This document shows positions 33,085 through 42,204 of a stretch of 64,000 bases of DNA, piece by piece. The DNA comes from Clostridium sp. OF03-18AA. GTDB taxonomy: Bacteria > Bacillota > Clostridia > Lachnospirales > Lachnospiraceae. Each line of letters opens with the position of its first letter. Position 1 is the first letter of the stretch. Position numbers and translations under genes: made by a program. Location of the stretch: the NCBI RefSeq assembly GCF_003478035.1, contig NZ_QUEP01000008.1, positions 62,001-126,000 of the forward strand, in the 5' to 3' direction. The notes under the pieces are model-generated. The model worked only from the letters and a program-made list of their open reading frames with translations, did no database searches and was not told the origin of the DNA.

Positions 33085-34472
33085 TGGAGAACGTAAGTGT
33101 TCAGGATATCGTTCATGCCACCGGGGGCGTGTTGCTCTCCGGAAACAGCGATGCCCTGTTAAATAAGATCCGTCTGGACTCCAGACAGGTGGAGGCGGGA
33201 GACCTCTTTGTGCCGATCATCGGTGAGAAGGTCGATGCGCACCGTTTTTTACCGCAGGTGGCTGAAAACGGCGCCGGCGCTGTCCTCACGAGTGAACAGA
33301 ACGCGAAGACAGAGGAGATGGAAAAGACTTCCTGCGCATGGATCGCTGTGGATGACACGAAGAAAGCGCTCCAGGCAGTGGGACGTTATCTCAGAAAGCG
33401 CCTGACATTGCCAATCGTCGGCGTTACAGGAAGTGTCGGAAAGACTACGACGAGAGAGATGATCGCAGCGGCCCTCTCTGCCCGTTACCATGTATACAAG
33501 ACTCTGGGAAACAGCAACAGCCAGGTCGGCGTCCCGATCACTGTGTCCGAGATCACAAAGGCGGATGAAGTCGGTGTCCTGGAGCTTGGAATGAGCGAGC
33601 CGGGCGAGCTCACCGTGATCGCGCAGATCGCAAAGCCGGATATCGCAGTGATCACAAATATCGGGATCACCCACATCGAGCAGCTTGGATCGCGCGAGAA
33701 TATCTATAAAGAAAAGATGACGATCCAGGACGGACTTTCCGACGGCGGCGTTCTCGTCTTAAACGGCGATGACGATATGCTGCAGAAGACAAAAGGAAAG
33801 GACGGCGTGAAGACCGTCTACTACGGAACCAGTGAAAACTGTGATTACCGCGCGGTGGATCTCGTCCTCACGGACGGAAAAGCTGAATTTACGGCGCTCC
33901 ACGGCAGAAAGACACAGAAGATCCGCCTGAATGTCATGGGCATGCACAATGTGATGAATGCCATGGCGGCCATCGCGGTCTGCTGTGAGCGCGGCATGAC
34001 GATGGCGGAGGCAGCGGAGGGACTTTTAACGTTCCACGGCTTCAAACACCGCCAGCAGGTCTATGCGGACGGACGCTTCACGGTGATGGACGATTCCTAT
34101 AATGCAAGCCCGGCATCCATGAAAGCGGCGCTCGATGTATTTAAGGGACTCACCGGAAAGCGCCACATCGCTGTCCTTGCGGATATGAAGGAGCTCGGAG
34201 AGAATTATCTGGCCTACCACAGGGAGGTCGGTGAATACGTGGCAAATTCCGGGGTGGATCTCGTTGTGACACTCGGAGAGGCGAGCAAATGTCTTGCGGA
34301 AGGCGTCCGTGCGGTGAAGGAGATCCCGGTCGTGGAGTTTTTAGACCGCGACGAGATGGTGAAGTATCTGGAGCAGGAAGTAAAAGACGGAGACTGCATC
34401 CTCTTTAAAGGATCCAACTCCATGGGACTTTCCGCTGTCGCGGACAAATTTGCGGAACTGGCAGAGAAGTAA
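33084..34472 (+). CDS. murF: UDP-MurNAc-tripeptide:D-Ala-D-Ala ligase
   Basis: Completes the cytoplasmic muropeptide by adding D-Ala-D-Ala. 462 residues with the MurF N-terminal substrate domain (RLDSRQVEAGDLFVPIIGE, ~29-47), P-loop GVTGSVGKTTTREMIA (~112), LGNSNSQVGVP, NIGITHIEQLGS and the C-terminal VMDDSYNASPASMKAAL (~334). It is coupled to murE through a TAATG overlap. Nothing in the adjacent genes suggests a D-Ala-D-Lac variant. Confidence 0.96.
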   Translation: MENVSVQDIVHATGGVLLSGNSDALLNKIRLDSRQVEAGDLFVPIIGEKVDAHRFLPQVAENGAGAVLTSEQNAKTEEMEKTSCAWIAVDDTKKALQAVGRYLRKRLTLPIVGVTGSVGKTTTREMIAAALSARYHVYKTLGNSNSQVGVPITVSEITKADEVGVLELGMSEPGELTVIAQIAKPDIAVITNIGITHIEQLGSRENIYKEKMTIQDGLSDGGVLVLNGDDDMLQKTKGKDGVKTVYYGTSENCDYRAVDLVLTDGKAEFTALHGRKTQKIRLNVMGMHNVMNAMAAIAVCCERGMTMAEAAEGLLTFHGFKHRQQVYADGRFTVMDDSYNASPASMKAALDVFKGLTGKRHIAVLADMKELGENYLAYHREVGEYVANSGVDLVVTLGEASKCLAEGVRAVKEIPVVEFLDRDEMVKYLEQEVKDGDCILFKGSNSMGLSAVADKFAELAEK

Positions 34473-34517
34473 CATAAAAACTGCTATAAAGCTTCTCAAA
34501 GAAAGGAGGGACCCGGA

Positions 34518-36737
34518 TTGGAACAGTACGCGGACATTATCATTGATCTTTCTGTAAAAAATGTGGACCGGATCTTCCAGTACCGGATCCCGGCCCATCT
34601 GAGAGAAGCTGTAAAACCGGGGGTACAGGTAAATGTCCCGTTCGGAAAGGGTGACACGGTGCGGAAGGGCATCGTCGTCGGGCTCTCGACGGAGACGGAC
34701 TACGACCCGGAAAAGATGAAAGAGATCATGTCGGTGGAGGAAGGTGCGGTCCCGATTCGTACCCAGATGATCTGTCTGGCGTTCTGGATGAAGGACCGCT
34801 ATGCGACCACGATGAACCAGGCGTTAAAGACGGTCCTCCCCGTGAAGGTGAAAGTGACGCCCAGGGAGGAGCGGGTGATCGTCTCCTTAAAACCCCGGGA
34901 GGAGATCGAGACGCTGCTCATAGAAGCGGAAAAGAAGAAATTCCGGGCAAGAGTCCGGCTTTACCGGGCGCTCCTGGAAAACGATGAACTGCCGTTAAAG
35001 CTCACATCGGAGAAACTCGGCGTCACATCCGCTACATTAAAACCGCTGGTGGAAAAAGAGATCGTCGAATTAAAAGCGGCGCCGAAGGAACCGGGACACC
35101 TGGGAAGCTTTTCATCCGCGCGGAATATTTCCCTGAATGAGGAACAGAGACGGGCAGCAGAGACTGTGATCCGGGACTATGATTCCGGACTGAGAAATAC
35201 CTATCTGCTCTACGGGATCACGGGAAGCGGAAAGACGGAAGTCTATATGGAACTCATCGATCATGTCCTGCGGGAGGGCAGACAGGCGATCGTTCTGATC
35301 CCGGAGATCTCCCTGACTTACCAGACCGTGATGCGCTTTTACCGGAGATTCGGAAACCGGGTCGGGATCATGAATTCCAGGCTTTCGGCCGGTGAGCGCT
35401 ATGAACAGTCGGAACGGGCGGCAAACGGGGAGATCGACATCATGATCGGTCCTCGTTCCGCTCTTTTTACACCGTTCCCGGATCTCGGCCTCATCATCAT
35501 CGATGAGGAACATGAAGGCGCATATAAGAGTGAGACGGCGCCGAGGTACGATGCGAGAGAGGTGGCGCGCGTCCGGGCAGATATGAGCGGGGCGGTCCTT
35601 GTTCTCGGATCTGCGACTCCGTCCGTGGAGAGCTACTACCGGGCGGAACGGGGGGAGTACCGGCTTCTGACACTCACAAAGAGAGCGAAGGAGAACAGCC
35701 GCCTGGCGGGAGTCCACATCGTGGATCTCAGGGAAGAACTCGCAGAGGGAAACCGCTCGATCTTCAGTCGGAAGTTAAAGAAACTGATCGAAGACCGGCT
35801 GGAGAAAAAACAGCAGGTGATGCTGTTCATGAACCGGCGAGGATATGCGGGCTTTGTGTCCTGCCGTTCCTGCGGAAAAGCGATGAAATGCCCGCACTGT
35901 GACGTGAGTCTTACCTACCACAGAAATGGCCGGTTAAAGTGTCACTACTGCGGATTTGAGCGCCCGCTCCCGGATCGATGCCCGTCCTGCGGATCCCCGT
36001 TTATCGCGCCGTTCGGGACCGGGACTCAGAAGCTGGAAGAGTTCACAAAGCGGGAGTTCCCGACTGCCCGCGTGCTTCGGATGGACGCGGACACGACTGC
36101 AAAAAAAGGGGCTCATGAGGAGATCCTCGCCACCTTCGCGGAGGGGGGCGCGGACATCCTGATCGGGACCCAGATGATCGTAAAGGGACATGATTTCGAA
36201 AATGTGACGCTTGTGGGTGTCATGGCGGCGGACCTCTCCCTCTATGCGCCTGATTTTAAGAGCGCGGAGCGGACCTTTGAACTCCTGACCCAGGCGTCTG
36301 GCCGTGCGGGCCGCGGGGATCTTTCGGGGGATGTGGTGATCCAGACCTACGCGCCTGACCACTATGCGGTCTCCTCGGCAGCCGAACAGGATTATCTGCA
36401 GTTCTACCGGCAGGAACTTCTCTACCGGAAGATGATGGGATATCCGCCGCTCGTGGGACTCCTGACGATCGGTCTTTCTTCAAAGAGGGAGGCAGATGTT
36501 GTCCGGGCGTCGGAGGACTTAAAACGCGTTATCCTGCGGGAATACGCTCTGGACGGGCTGAAAGTCATCGGCCCTGTGGAGGATTCCCCGTATAAACTTA
36601 ATGATAATTACAGAAAAATTTTATATATGAAACATGAAAGTTATGATATACTATTAAAAATCAGAAATTCTGCCCGGAAACGGGAGACCATCCCGGATCT
36701 CTTCCGGAATGTGTTTGTGCAGTACGATCTGACGTGA
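34518..36737 (+). CDS. priA: Primosomal protein N' (PriA helicase)
   Basis: Restarts stalled replication forks by loading the replicative helicase. Starts at TTG at 34518 (SD AAAGGAGGG), 739 residues. It has the N-terminal 3'-DNA-binding domain (IIDLSVKNVDRIFQYRIP), Walker A GITGSGKTEVYM (~234), DEEH box IIDEEHEGAYKSE (~329), the zinc module with eight Cys (CRSCGKAMKCPHC ... CHYCGFERPLPDRCPSCG, ~453-495) and the C-terminal helicase motifs (GTQMIVKGHDFENVT, QASGRAGRG). It opens the conserved Firmicute cluster through thiN. Confidence 0.96.
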   Translation: MEQYADIIIDLSVKNVDRIFQYRIPAHLREAVKPGVQVNVPFGKGDTVRKGIVVGLSTETDYDPEKMKEIMSVEEGAVPIRTQMICLAFWMKDRYATTMNQALKTVLPVKVKVTPREERVIVSLKPREEIETLLIEAEKKKFRARVRLYRALLENDELPLKLTSEKLGVTSATLKPLVEKEIVELKAAPKEPGHLGSFSSARNISLNEEQRRAAETVIRDYDSGLRNTYLLYGITGSGKTEVYMELIDHVLREGRQAIVLIPEISLTYQTVMRFYRRFGNRVGIMNSRLSAGERYEQSERAANGEIDIMIGPRSALFTPFPDLGLIIIDEEHEGAYKSETAPRYDAREVARVRADMSGAVLVLGSATPSVESYYRAERGEYRLLTLTKRAKENSRLAGVHIVDLREELAEGNRSIFSRKLKKLIEDRLEKKQQVMLFMNRRGYAGFVSCRSCGKAMKCPHCDVSLTYHRNGRLKCHYCGFERPLPDRCPSCGSPFIAPFGTGTQKLEEFTKREFPTARVLRMDADTTAKKGAHEEILATFAEGGADILIGTQMIVKGHDFENVTLVGVMAADLSLYAPDFKSAERTFELLTQASGRAGRGDLSGDVVIQTYAPDHYAVSSAAEQDYLQFYRQELLYRKMMGYPPLVGLLTIGLSSKREADVVRASEDLKRVILREYALDGLKVIGPVEDSPYKLNDNYRKILYMKHESYDILLKIRNSARKRETIPDLFRNVFVQYDLT

Positions 36738-36812
36738 CATCATGTTTCGGCAAAAACAATGCGGGAGCCTTTCTGGCCCCGGTATCATAAATATGAGAGG
36801 AAATAAGATAAA

Positions 36813-37289
36813 ATGGCAATCAGACAGATTAGAACCATCGGAGATGAGATCCTTACAAAACCGTGCAAACCGGTAAAAGAAATGAATGAGAGAACGATCG
36901 AACTCATTGAGGATATGTTTGAGACAATGTACGAGAGCAACGGCTGCGGTCTTGCGGCTCCGCAGGTAGGTGTTCGCAAGCGCATCGTGGTCATCGATGT
37001 GGATGACGGAAACCAGTATGTACTGATCAACCCGGAGATCCTTGAGACGAGCGGCAGCCAGACAGGACAGGAAGGCTGCTTAAGCGTTCCGGGAAAATGC
37101 GGACAGGTGACCCGCGCGGAGCATGTAAAGGCAAAAGCGCTCAATGAAAATATGGAGGAATACGAGATCGAGGCGGACGGACTTCTTGCCAGATGCATTC
37201 TCCATGAGTGCGACCACCTGGACGGAAAACTTTATGTGGACCTTGTAGAGGGCGAACTTCAGGACACAGTCGGAGAGGAAGAGGAATAA
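36813..37289 (+). CDS. def: Peptide deformylase
   Basis: Removes the formyl group from nascent N-formyl-Met. 158 residues, type 1-like length. The three motifs are intact: GCGLAAPQVG (motif 1, ~47-56), EGCLSVPG (motif 2, metal Cys, ~88-95) and HECDHLDG (motif 3, HExxH-type, ~131-138). SD GAGAGGAAAT. One base separates its stop from the fmt start, so def and fmt are one translational unit, pairing removal and addition of the formyl group. Confidence 0.96.
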   Translation: MAIRQIRTIGDEILTKPCKPVKEMNERTIELIEDMFETMYESNGCGLAAPQVGVRKRIVVIDVDDGNQYVLINPEILETSGSQTGQEGCLSVPGKCGQVTRAEHVKAKALNENMEEYEIEADGLLARCILHECDHLDGKLYVDLVEGELQDTVGEEEE

Positions 37290-37290
37290 T

Positions 37291-38217
37291 ATGCGTATCG
37301 TATTTATGGGAACGCCGGACTTCGCAGTTCCGACGCTGACTGCTCTTGTGGAGGGCGGACATGAAGTGATCGCTGCGGTGACGCAGCCGGATAAACCGAA
37401 AGGACGCGGAAAATCCGTTCTTATGACGCCTGTAAAGGAAAAAGCGATCGAGTATCAGATCCCGGTATACCAGCCGGTGAAAGTGCGGGATCCGGAATTT
37501 GTGGATCTCTTAAAAGTGATGGCACCGGACGCGATTGTCGTTGTTGCCTTCGGACAGATCCTGCCGAAAGTGATCCTGGATCTGCCGAAATACGGCTGTG
37601 TGAATGTTCATGCGTCCCTGCTCCCGAAATACCGCGGAGCTGCCCCGATCCAGTGGGCAGTCATCGACGGCGAGAAGGAGAGCGGTGTGACCACGATGAT
37701 GATGGATGTGGGACTCGACACCGGAGATATGCTCGAGCAGAAAGCGATCCCGCTCGATGAAAAAGAGACGGGCGGAAGCCTGTTTGACAAGCTCTCTGCC
37801 CTTGGCGGATCAATGATCTTATCGACGTTAAAAGGACTCGAGGACGGAACGATCACGAGAACTCCCCAGGGAGAATCGGAGACTTCCTATGCGAAGATGC
37901 TCACGAAAGAGATGGGACATATCGACTGGACAAAGGATGCGGCGTCCATCGAACGCCTTGTCCGCGGCTTGAATCCGTGGCCGAGTGCCTATACTTCCTA
38001 CGCAGGAAAAACCATGAAGATCTGGGCAGCGGATGTGGCTGACCTTCAGGGCGAGAGGACTCCGGGAAAGATCCATGTGACAAAAAATCAGCTCTTTGTG
38101 GAGACCGGTGACGGCTTCCTCGATGTAAAAGAGCTTCAGCTTGAGGGAAAGAAGCGGATGGATACGGCTTCCTTCCTGCGCGGCTTCCAGATGGAAGACG
38201 GAAGTTTCTGCGAATAA
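37291..38217 (+). CDS. fmt: Methionyl-tRNA formyltransferase
   Basis: Formylates initiator Met-tRNA with 10-formyl-THF (made by Fhs, gene at 29845). 308 residues. It has the formyltransferase fold: FMGTPDFAVPTL start, NVHASLLPKYRGAAPIQWAV (catalytic Asn/His, ~108-127) and DVGLDTGDMLEQ (Asp, ~144), followed by a C-terminal OB-like domain (ARG...NPWPSAYT). It begins one base after def. Its SD is within the end of def (GAGGAAGAGGA). Confidence 0.96.
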   Translation: MRIVFMGTPDFAVPTLTALVEGGHEVIAAVTQPDKPKGRGKSVLMTPVKEKAIEYQIPVYQPVKVRDPEFVDLLKVMAPDAIVVVAFGQILPKVILDLPKYGCVNVHASLLPKYRGAAPIQWAVIDGEKESGVTTMMMDVGLDTGDMLEQKAIPLDEKETGGSLFDKLSALGGSMILSTLKGLEDGTITRTPQGESETSYAKMLTKEMGHIDWTKDAASIERLVRGLNPWPSAYTSYAGKTMKIWAADVADLQGERTPGKIHVTKNQLFVETGDGFLDVKELQLEGKKRMDTASFLRGFQMEDGSFCE

Positions 38218-38313
38218 GGCCTGTGGCAGGATTACACTGTAGCGCTCAGGCAGAAAAGTGATTGTGAAGTCAACACGGGAACGGCAGAAACGACATCGAA
38301 AGGAGAGATATTT

Positions 38314-39039
38314 ATGTACGGAATGTATGGTTACGGTTATGGATACGGGTTTGACCCGACGATCATCCTTGTACTGATCGGAGTTGCCCTCTCACTCTGG
38401 GCGCAGGGACGTGTGAATTCCACGTTCTCCAGATACTCGAGAGTCCGCAGCATGACCGGGATGACGGGTGCTGAGGCGGCGAGACGCCTTCTGAATGCCC
38501 AGGGAATCTATGATGTGACGGTCCAGCCGATCGCAGGAGAGCTGACGGACCACTATGATCCGCGGACGAAGACCGTAAATCTGTCCCAGTCCGTATACGG
38601 GGCAACTTCCGTCGCAGCGATCGGTGTCGCTGCCCACGAGTGCGGACACGCGATGCAGGACAATGAAGGATACGCTCCGCTGCGCTTCCGGAGCGCTCTG
38701 GTCCCGGCGGCAAACTTCGGCTCTAAACTTTCCTGGCCGCTGATCCTTTTAGGACTTGTGTTCGGCGGACTTGGCTCCCCGCTCGTTGAGATCGGGATCC
38801 TGATGTTCTCCCTTGCGGTGCTGTTCCAGCTCGTGACGCTTCCGGTGGAGTACAATGCGTCCGCCAGAGCAGTGAGACTCCTGGATTCCCAGGGGATCCT
38901 TGCGGGCGAGGAAGTAAGCGGAACGAGAAAAGTTCTGAATGCGGCAGCCCTCACTTACGTGGCAGCGGCGGCGACCTCGATCCTGCAGCTTCTTCGTCTC
39001 ATTATTCTCTTTGGAGGAAGAAACAGACGTGACAACTAA
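38314..39039 (+). CDS. Zinc-dependent membrane metallopeptidase, YugP type
   Basis: 241 residues. A Gly/Tyr-rich N-terminus (MYGMYGYGYGYGFDPT) leads into a first helix (~14-30). The metalloprotease motif is AAHECGHAMQD (HExxH-like HECGH, ~109-113), flanked by the helices at ~124-168 and a C-terminal hydrophobic helix (~215-235). YugP-family (DUF) neutral zinc peptidases have no known substrate. Its insertion between fmt and rsmB differs from the Bacillus subtilis order. SD GAAAGGAGAG. It overlaps rsmB by 11 bp, and the rsmB SD lies in its last codons. Confidence 0.9.
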   Translation: MYGMYGYGYGYGFDPTIILVLIGVALSLWAQGRVNSTFSRYSRVRSMTGMTGAEAARRLLNAQGIYDVTVQPIAGELTDHYDPRTKTVNLSQSVYGATSVAAIGVAAHECGHAMQDNEGYAPLRFRSALVPAANFGSKLSWPLILLGLVFGGLGSPLVEIGILMFSLAVLFQLVTLPVEYNASARAVRLLDSQGILAGEEVSGTRKVLNAAALTYVAAAATSILQLLRLIILFGGRNRRDN

Positions 39040-40357
39040 TACGACAAATATCCGGGAGGTCGTCCTTGACGTCCTCCTGGAAGTCCTTGAAAACCACAAT
39101 TTAAGCCACCTCGTCTTAAAACAGGCGCTGGAAAAGTACCTGTTTCTGGAACGCCAGGACCGCGCATTTATCACAAGATGCGTGGAGGGAACGCTGGAAT
39201 ACAGGATCCAGATCGATGCGGTGATCGACCGCTTCTCAAAGGTAAAGACTGCGAAGATGAAACCGGTGATCCGCGAGATCCTCCGGATGTCGGTCTACCA
39301 GATCCTCTATATGGAACGTGTCCCGGATTCCGCTGTCTGCAATGAGGCGGTAAAGCTTGCAAAAAAGAGAAAATTCCAGGGACTTTCCGGCTTTGTAAAC
39401 GGTGTGCTGAGGACCGTCTCAAGAGAAAAAGAAAATCTGTCCTGGAAGGATGCATCCATCCGGTATTCGATCCCGCAGTGGATGCTGTCCATGTGGGAGG
39501 AGATGTTTGGAAAAGAGACCGCGGAGACGATCGCGGCATCGTTCCTGGAGGAACGTCCGCTCACGGTGCGGTTTAACGAGAGTATTGCCCCTGCGGCGGA
39601 GACCGTCGAAGAACTGAGAGCTCAGAATATCACGGTGGATCTGTCAGATGTATTCCCTGGGATCGCTTCGATCCGCGGATTTGACTACTTAGACCGAGTC
39701 GCCGCGTTCGCGGAGGGAAAGATCACGGTCCAGGATCCGAGCTCCTCTCTGGCAGCCCGGATGGCATCCATCAAGCCGGGAGACTTTGTCCTTGACGTGT
39801 GCAGCGCCCCCGGAGGAAAGGCCATGCACGCGGCAGATCTCCTGAGGGGGACCGGAATGGTGGAAGCGCGGGATGTGAGTGAGAGAAAGACGGACCTCAT
39901 CGAGGAAAATATCATGCGCTGCGGATTTCCCAATATCCGGACAATGGTCTGGGATGCGACGTTCCTGGATCCGTCCATGATCGGACAGGCAGATGTTGTC
40001 CTCGCGGATCTTCCGTGCTCCGGGCTCGGGATCATCGGCAAAAAGCCGGATATCAAGGAGCGGATGACGAAAGATGAGATCGTGAAACTGGCTGGACTTC
40101 AGAGGGAGATCCTCTCTGTGGTGTCCCAGTATGTGAAACCGGGCGGAACGCTTGTTTACAGCACCTGCACGATCACAAAAGAAGAGAATGCAGAGAACGC
40201 GGACTGGATTGAAAAAAATCTGCCGTTTGAGAAAAAAGAGATCCGTGACCTTCTGCCAGAGGCGTTAAAAGCTTCCTGCGAGGAGAACAGGATCCAGCTT
40301 TTACCGGGAGTCCATCCGTGCGACGGATTCTTTATCTCGGCATTCAGAAGAAAATAA
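39029..40357 (+). CDS. rsmB: 16S rRNA m5C967 methyltransferase
   Basis: Methylates 16S rRNA C967 with SAM. Starts at GTG 39029 (SD GGAGGAAG, 8 nt away), giving 442 residues; a longer frame would lie inside the upstream gene. An N-terminal NusB-like RNA-binding domain (~1-135) precedes the Rossmann methyltransferase: LDVCSAPGGKAMHAADL (SAM site, ~252), DLPCSGLGIIGKKPDI (catalytic motif IV Cys, ~328) and YSTCTITKEENAE (motif VI Cys, ~377). Part of the priA-thiN cluster. Confidence 0.95.
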   Translation: MTTNTTNIREVVLDVLLEVLENHNLSHLVLKQALEKYLFLERQDRAFITRCVEGTLEYRIQIDAVIDRFSKVKTAKMKPVIREILRMSVYQILYMERVPDSAVCNEAVKLAKKRKFQGLSGFVNGVLRTVSREKENLSWKDASIRYSIPQWMLSMWEEMFGKETAETIAASFLEERPLTVRFNESIAPAAETVEELRAQNITVDLSDVFPGIASIRGFDYLDRVAAFAEGKITVQDPSSSLAARMASIKPGDFVLDVCSAPGGKAMHAADLLRGTGMVEARDVSERKTDLIEENIMRCGFPNIRTMVWDATFLDPSMIGQADVVLADLPCSGLGIIGKKPDIKERMTKDEIVKLAGLQREILSVVSQYVKPGGTLVYSTCTITKEENAENADWIEKNLPFEKKEIRDLLPEALKASCEENRIQLLPGVHPCDGFFISAFRRK

Positions 40358-40420
40358 CTGTGCAGATATACCGGACAGTTACAGAAAAAATAACAGAACT
40401 GCTGTTTTGGAGAGTGGAGA

Positions 40421-41467
40421 ATGGAAAAGAAAGACCTGAAATCAATGACGTTGGAGGAGCTGACAGAGTTTGTGAAGGAACTCGGCGAAAAGCCGTTCCG
40501 TGCGAAACAGCTGTACCAGTGGATGCATGAAAAACTGGCCGCATCCCTGGACGAGTGCACAAACCTGCCGAAAGCGTTTAAGGAAAAACTCGCGGAGAAC
40601 AGTACATATACGTCTTTACGGACCGTAAGAATGCTGGAATCCGGGATCGACGGGACGAGAAAATATCTGTTTAGTCTCGATGACGGGAACGTGATCGAGA
40701 GCGTCCTGATGAAATACCATCACGGAAATTCCGTATGCATCTCATCCCAGGTCGGCTGCCGCATGGGCTGCCGGTTCTGTGCGTCGACTCTGGACGGACT
40801 TACGAGAAACTTACGTCCTTCAGAGATGCTGGATCAGATCTACCGGATCCAGAGATCCACGGGAGAGCGCGTTTCCAATGTGGTGGTCATGGGAAGCGGA
40901 GAGCCGATGGACAATTATGACAACCTGGTCCGCTTCATCCGGCTCCTCTCCGACGAAAACGGCCTGAACATCAGCCAGAGAAACATCACGGTCTCCACCT
41001 GCGGGATCGTCCCGAAGATCTTAAAGCTCGCGGATGAAGGTCTTTCGATCACCCTGGCACTTTCTCTTCATGCGCCGGACGATGAGACGAGAAAGACCCT
41101 GATGCCGATCGCCAACAGCTACTCCCTGTCGGAGGTGCTTCCGGCATGTAAGGAATATTATAAAAAGACAGGAAGACGCCTGACCTTTGAGTACAGCCTG
41201 GTCCAGGGAGTCAACGACAACCTCGATGAGGCAAAGCGCCTGACAGCGCTCTTAAAGGATATGCAGGGCCATGTGAACCTGATCCCGGTCAACCCGATCA
41301 AGGAGCGTGACTTTAAACAGTCCAACCGGGACGCGATCGACGCGTTCAAAGGCTACCTTGAAAAACACGGGATCAACGTTACGATCCGCCGGGAGATGGG
41401 CCGCGACATCGGCGGCGCCTGTGGGCAGCTTAGAAAGAGTTACCTGAGTGAGGAGGGACTGTCATGA
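40421..41467 (+). CDS. rlmN: 23S rRNA (A2503-C2) / tRNA (A37-C2) methyltransferase, radical SAM
   Basis: 348 residues. The radical SAM [4Fe-4S] motif is CRMGCRFC (C-x3-C-x2-C, ~110-117). The C-terminal catalytic Cys is in GRDIGGACGQL (~337), and the SAM-binding GSGEP motif is present. Transfers a methylene through an mCys intermediate to A2503 of 23S rRNA. Its last codons overlap the PP2C gene by 4 bp. Nothing suggests Cfr (the C8 resistance relative): this gene lies in the housekeeping cluster with the RlmN position. Confidence 0.95.
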   Translation: MEKKDLKSMTLEELTEFVKELGEKPFRAKQLYQWMHEKLAASLDECTNLPKAFKEKLAENSTYTSLRTVRMLESGIDGTRKYLFSLDDGNVIESVLMKYHHGNSVCISSQVGCRMGCRFCASTLDGLTRNLRPSEMLDQIYRIQRSTGERVSNVVVMGSGEPMDNYDNLVRFIRLLSDENGLNISQRNITVSTCGIVPKILKLADEGLSITLALSLHAPDDETRKTLMPIANSYSLSEVLPACKEYYKKTGRRLTFEYSLVQGVNDNLDEAKRLTALLKDMQGHVNLIPVNPIKERDFKQSNRDAIDAFKGYLEKHGINVTIRREMGRDIGGACGQLRKSYLSEEGLS

Positions 41468-42204
41468 TCTCTTACGCGAAGACAGATACCGGAATCGTGA
41501 GAAGATCCAATCAGGATTTCCTGTTTGCATCGGATCAGCCGGTGGGACCGCTCCCGAACCTGTTCATCGTTGCAGACGGAATGGGCGGACATAAAGCAGG
41601 GGATTTCGCATCCCGGTATGTCGTGGAACATATGAAAGAAAATATCGAAAATTCTGACGCTGTGAGTCCGGTGATGGTCCTGAGAAAAGCGCTTGAAAAG
41701 ACGAATCTCGGCCTTTATGAGGAGTCCATGGAAGATCCGGAGCGGGAAGGAATGGGATCCACCCTGGTGGCGGCCACCATCGAGGACGATATGATGTATG
41801 TGGCAAACGTGGGGGACAGTAGACTCTACCTTCTGCGGGACAGCCTGGCCCAGATCACGCGGGATCACTCCCTTGTGGAGGAGATGGTCGCGAGAGGGAA
41901 GATGGAGCGGGACAGTGAATCCTACCGGAACCAGAAGAATATCATCACGCGCGCTGTAGGGATCGGAAAGCGTGTGGAGGCGGACTTCTTCGAGGTGTCG
42001 CTTCTCGAAAGCGACTGCGTTCTGCTCTGCTCCGACGGACTGACAAACATGGTGGATGACGCAGAGATCAGCCGCGTCTTAAAGACGACGGATACACTGA
42101 AAGAGAAGACGGACGCCCTGATCGATGAGGCAAACCGGAACGGAGGAAAGGACAACATTGCGATCGTCCTTGTAGAACCTCAGATAAGTGAGGTGAATGT
42201 ATGA
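41464..42204 (+). CDS. prpC: PP2C-family Ser/Thr phosphatase
   Basis: 246 residues, the Stp1/PrpC type. Metal-binding motifs are intact: RRSNQDFLF (~14-22), VADGMGGHKAGDFAS (~37-51), CSDGLTNMVDD (~189) and GGKDNIAIVL (~225). Reverses phosphorylation by the PASTA kinase encoded next. Overlaps of 4 bp both with rlmN and with the kinase gene indicate tight co-expression. Cytoplasmic, no membrane segment. Confidence 0.95.
   Translation: MISYAKTDTGIVRRSNQDFLFASDQPVGPLPNLFIVADGMGGHKAGDFASRYVVEHMKENIENSDAVSPVMVLRKALEKTNLGLYEESMEDPEREGMGSTLVAATIEDDMMYVANVGDSRLYLLRDSLAQITRDHSLVEEMVARGKMERDSESYRNQKNIITRAVGIGKRVEADFFEVSLLESDCVLLCSDGLTNMVDDAEISRVLKTTDTLKEKTDALIDEANRNGGKDNIAIVLVEPQISEVNV

Noticed and set aside
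40421-41467. Cfr-type resistance methyltransferase
   Set aside because: Gene order (rsmB-rlmN-prpC-prkC) and length are those of housekeeping RlmN.
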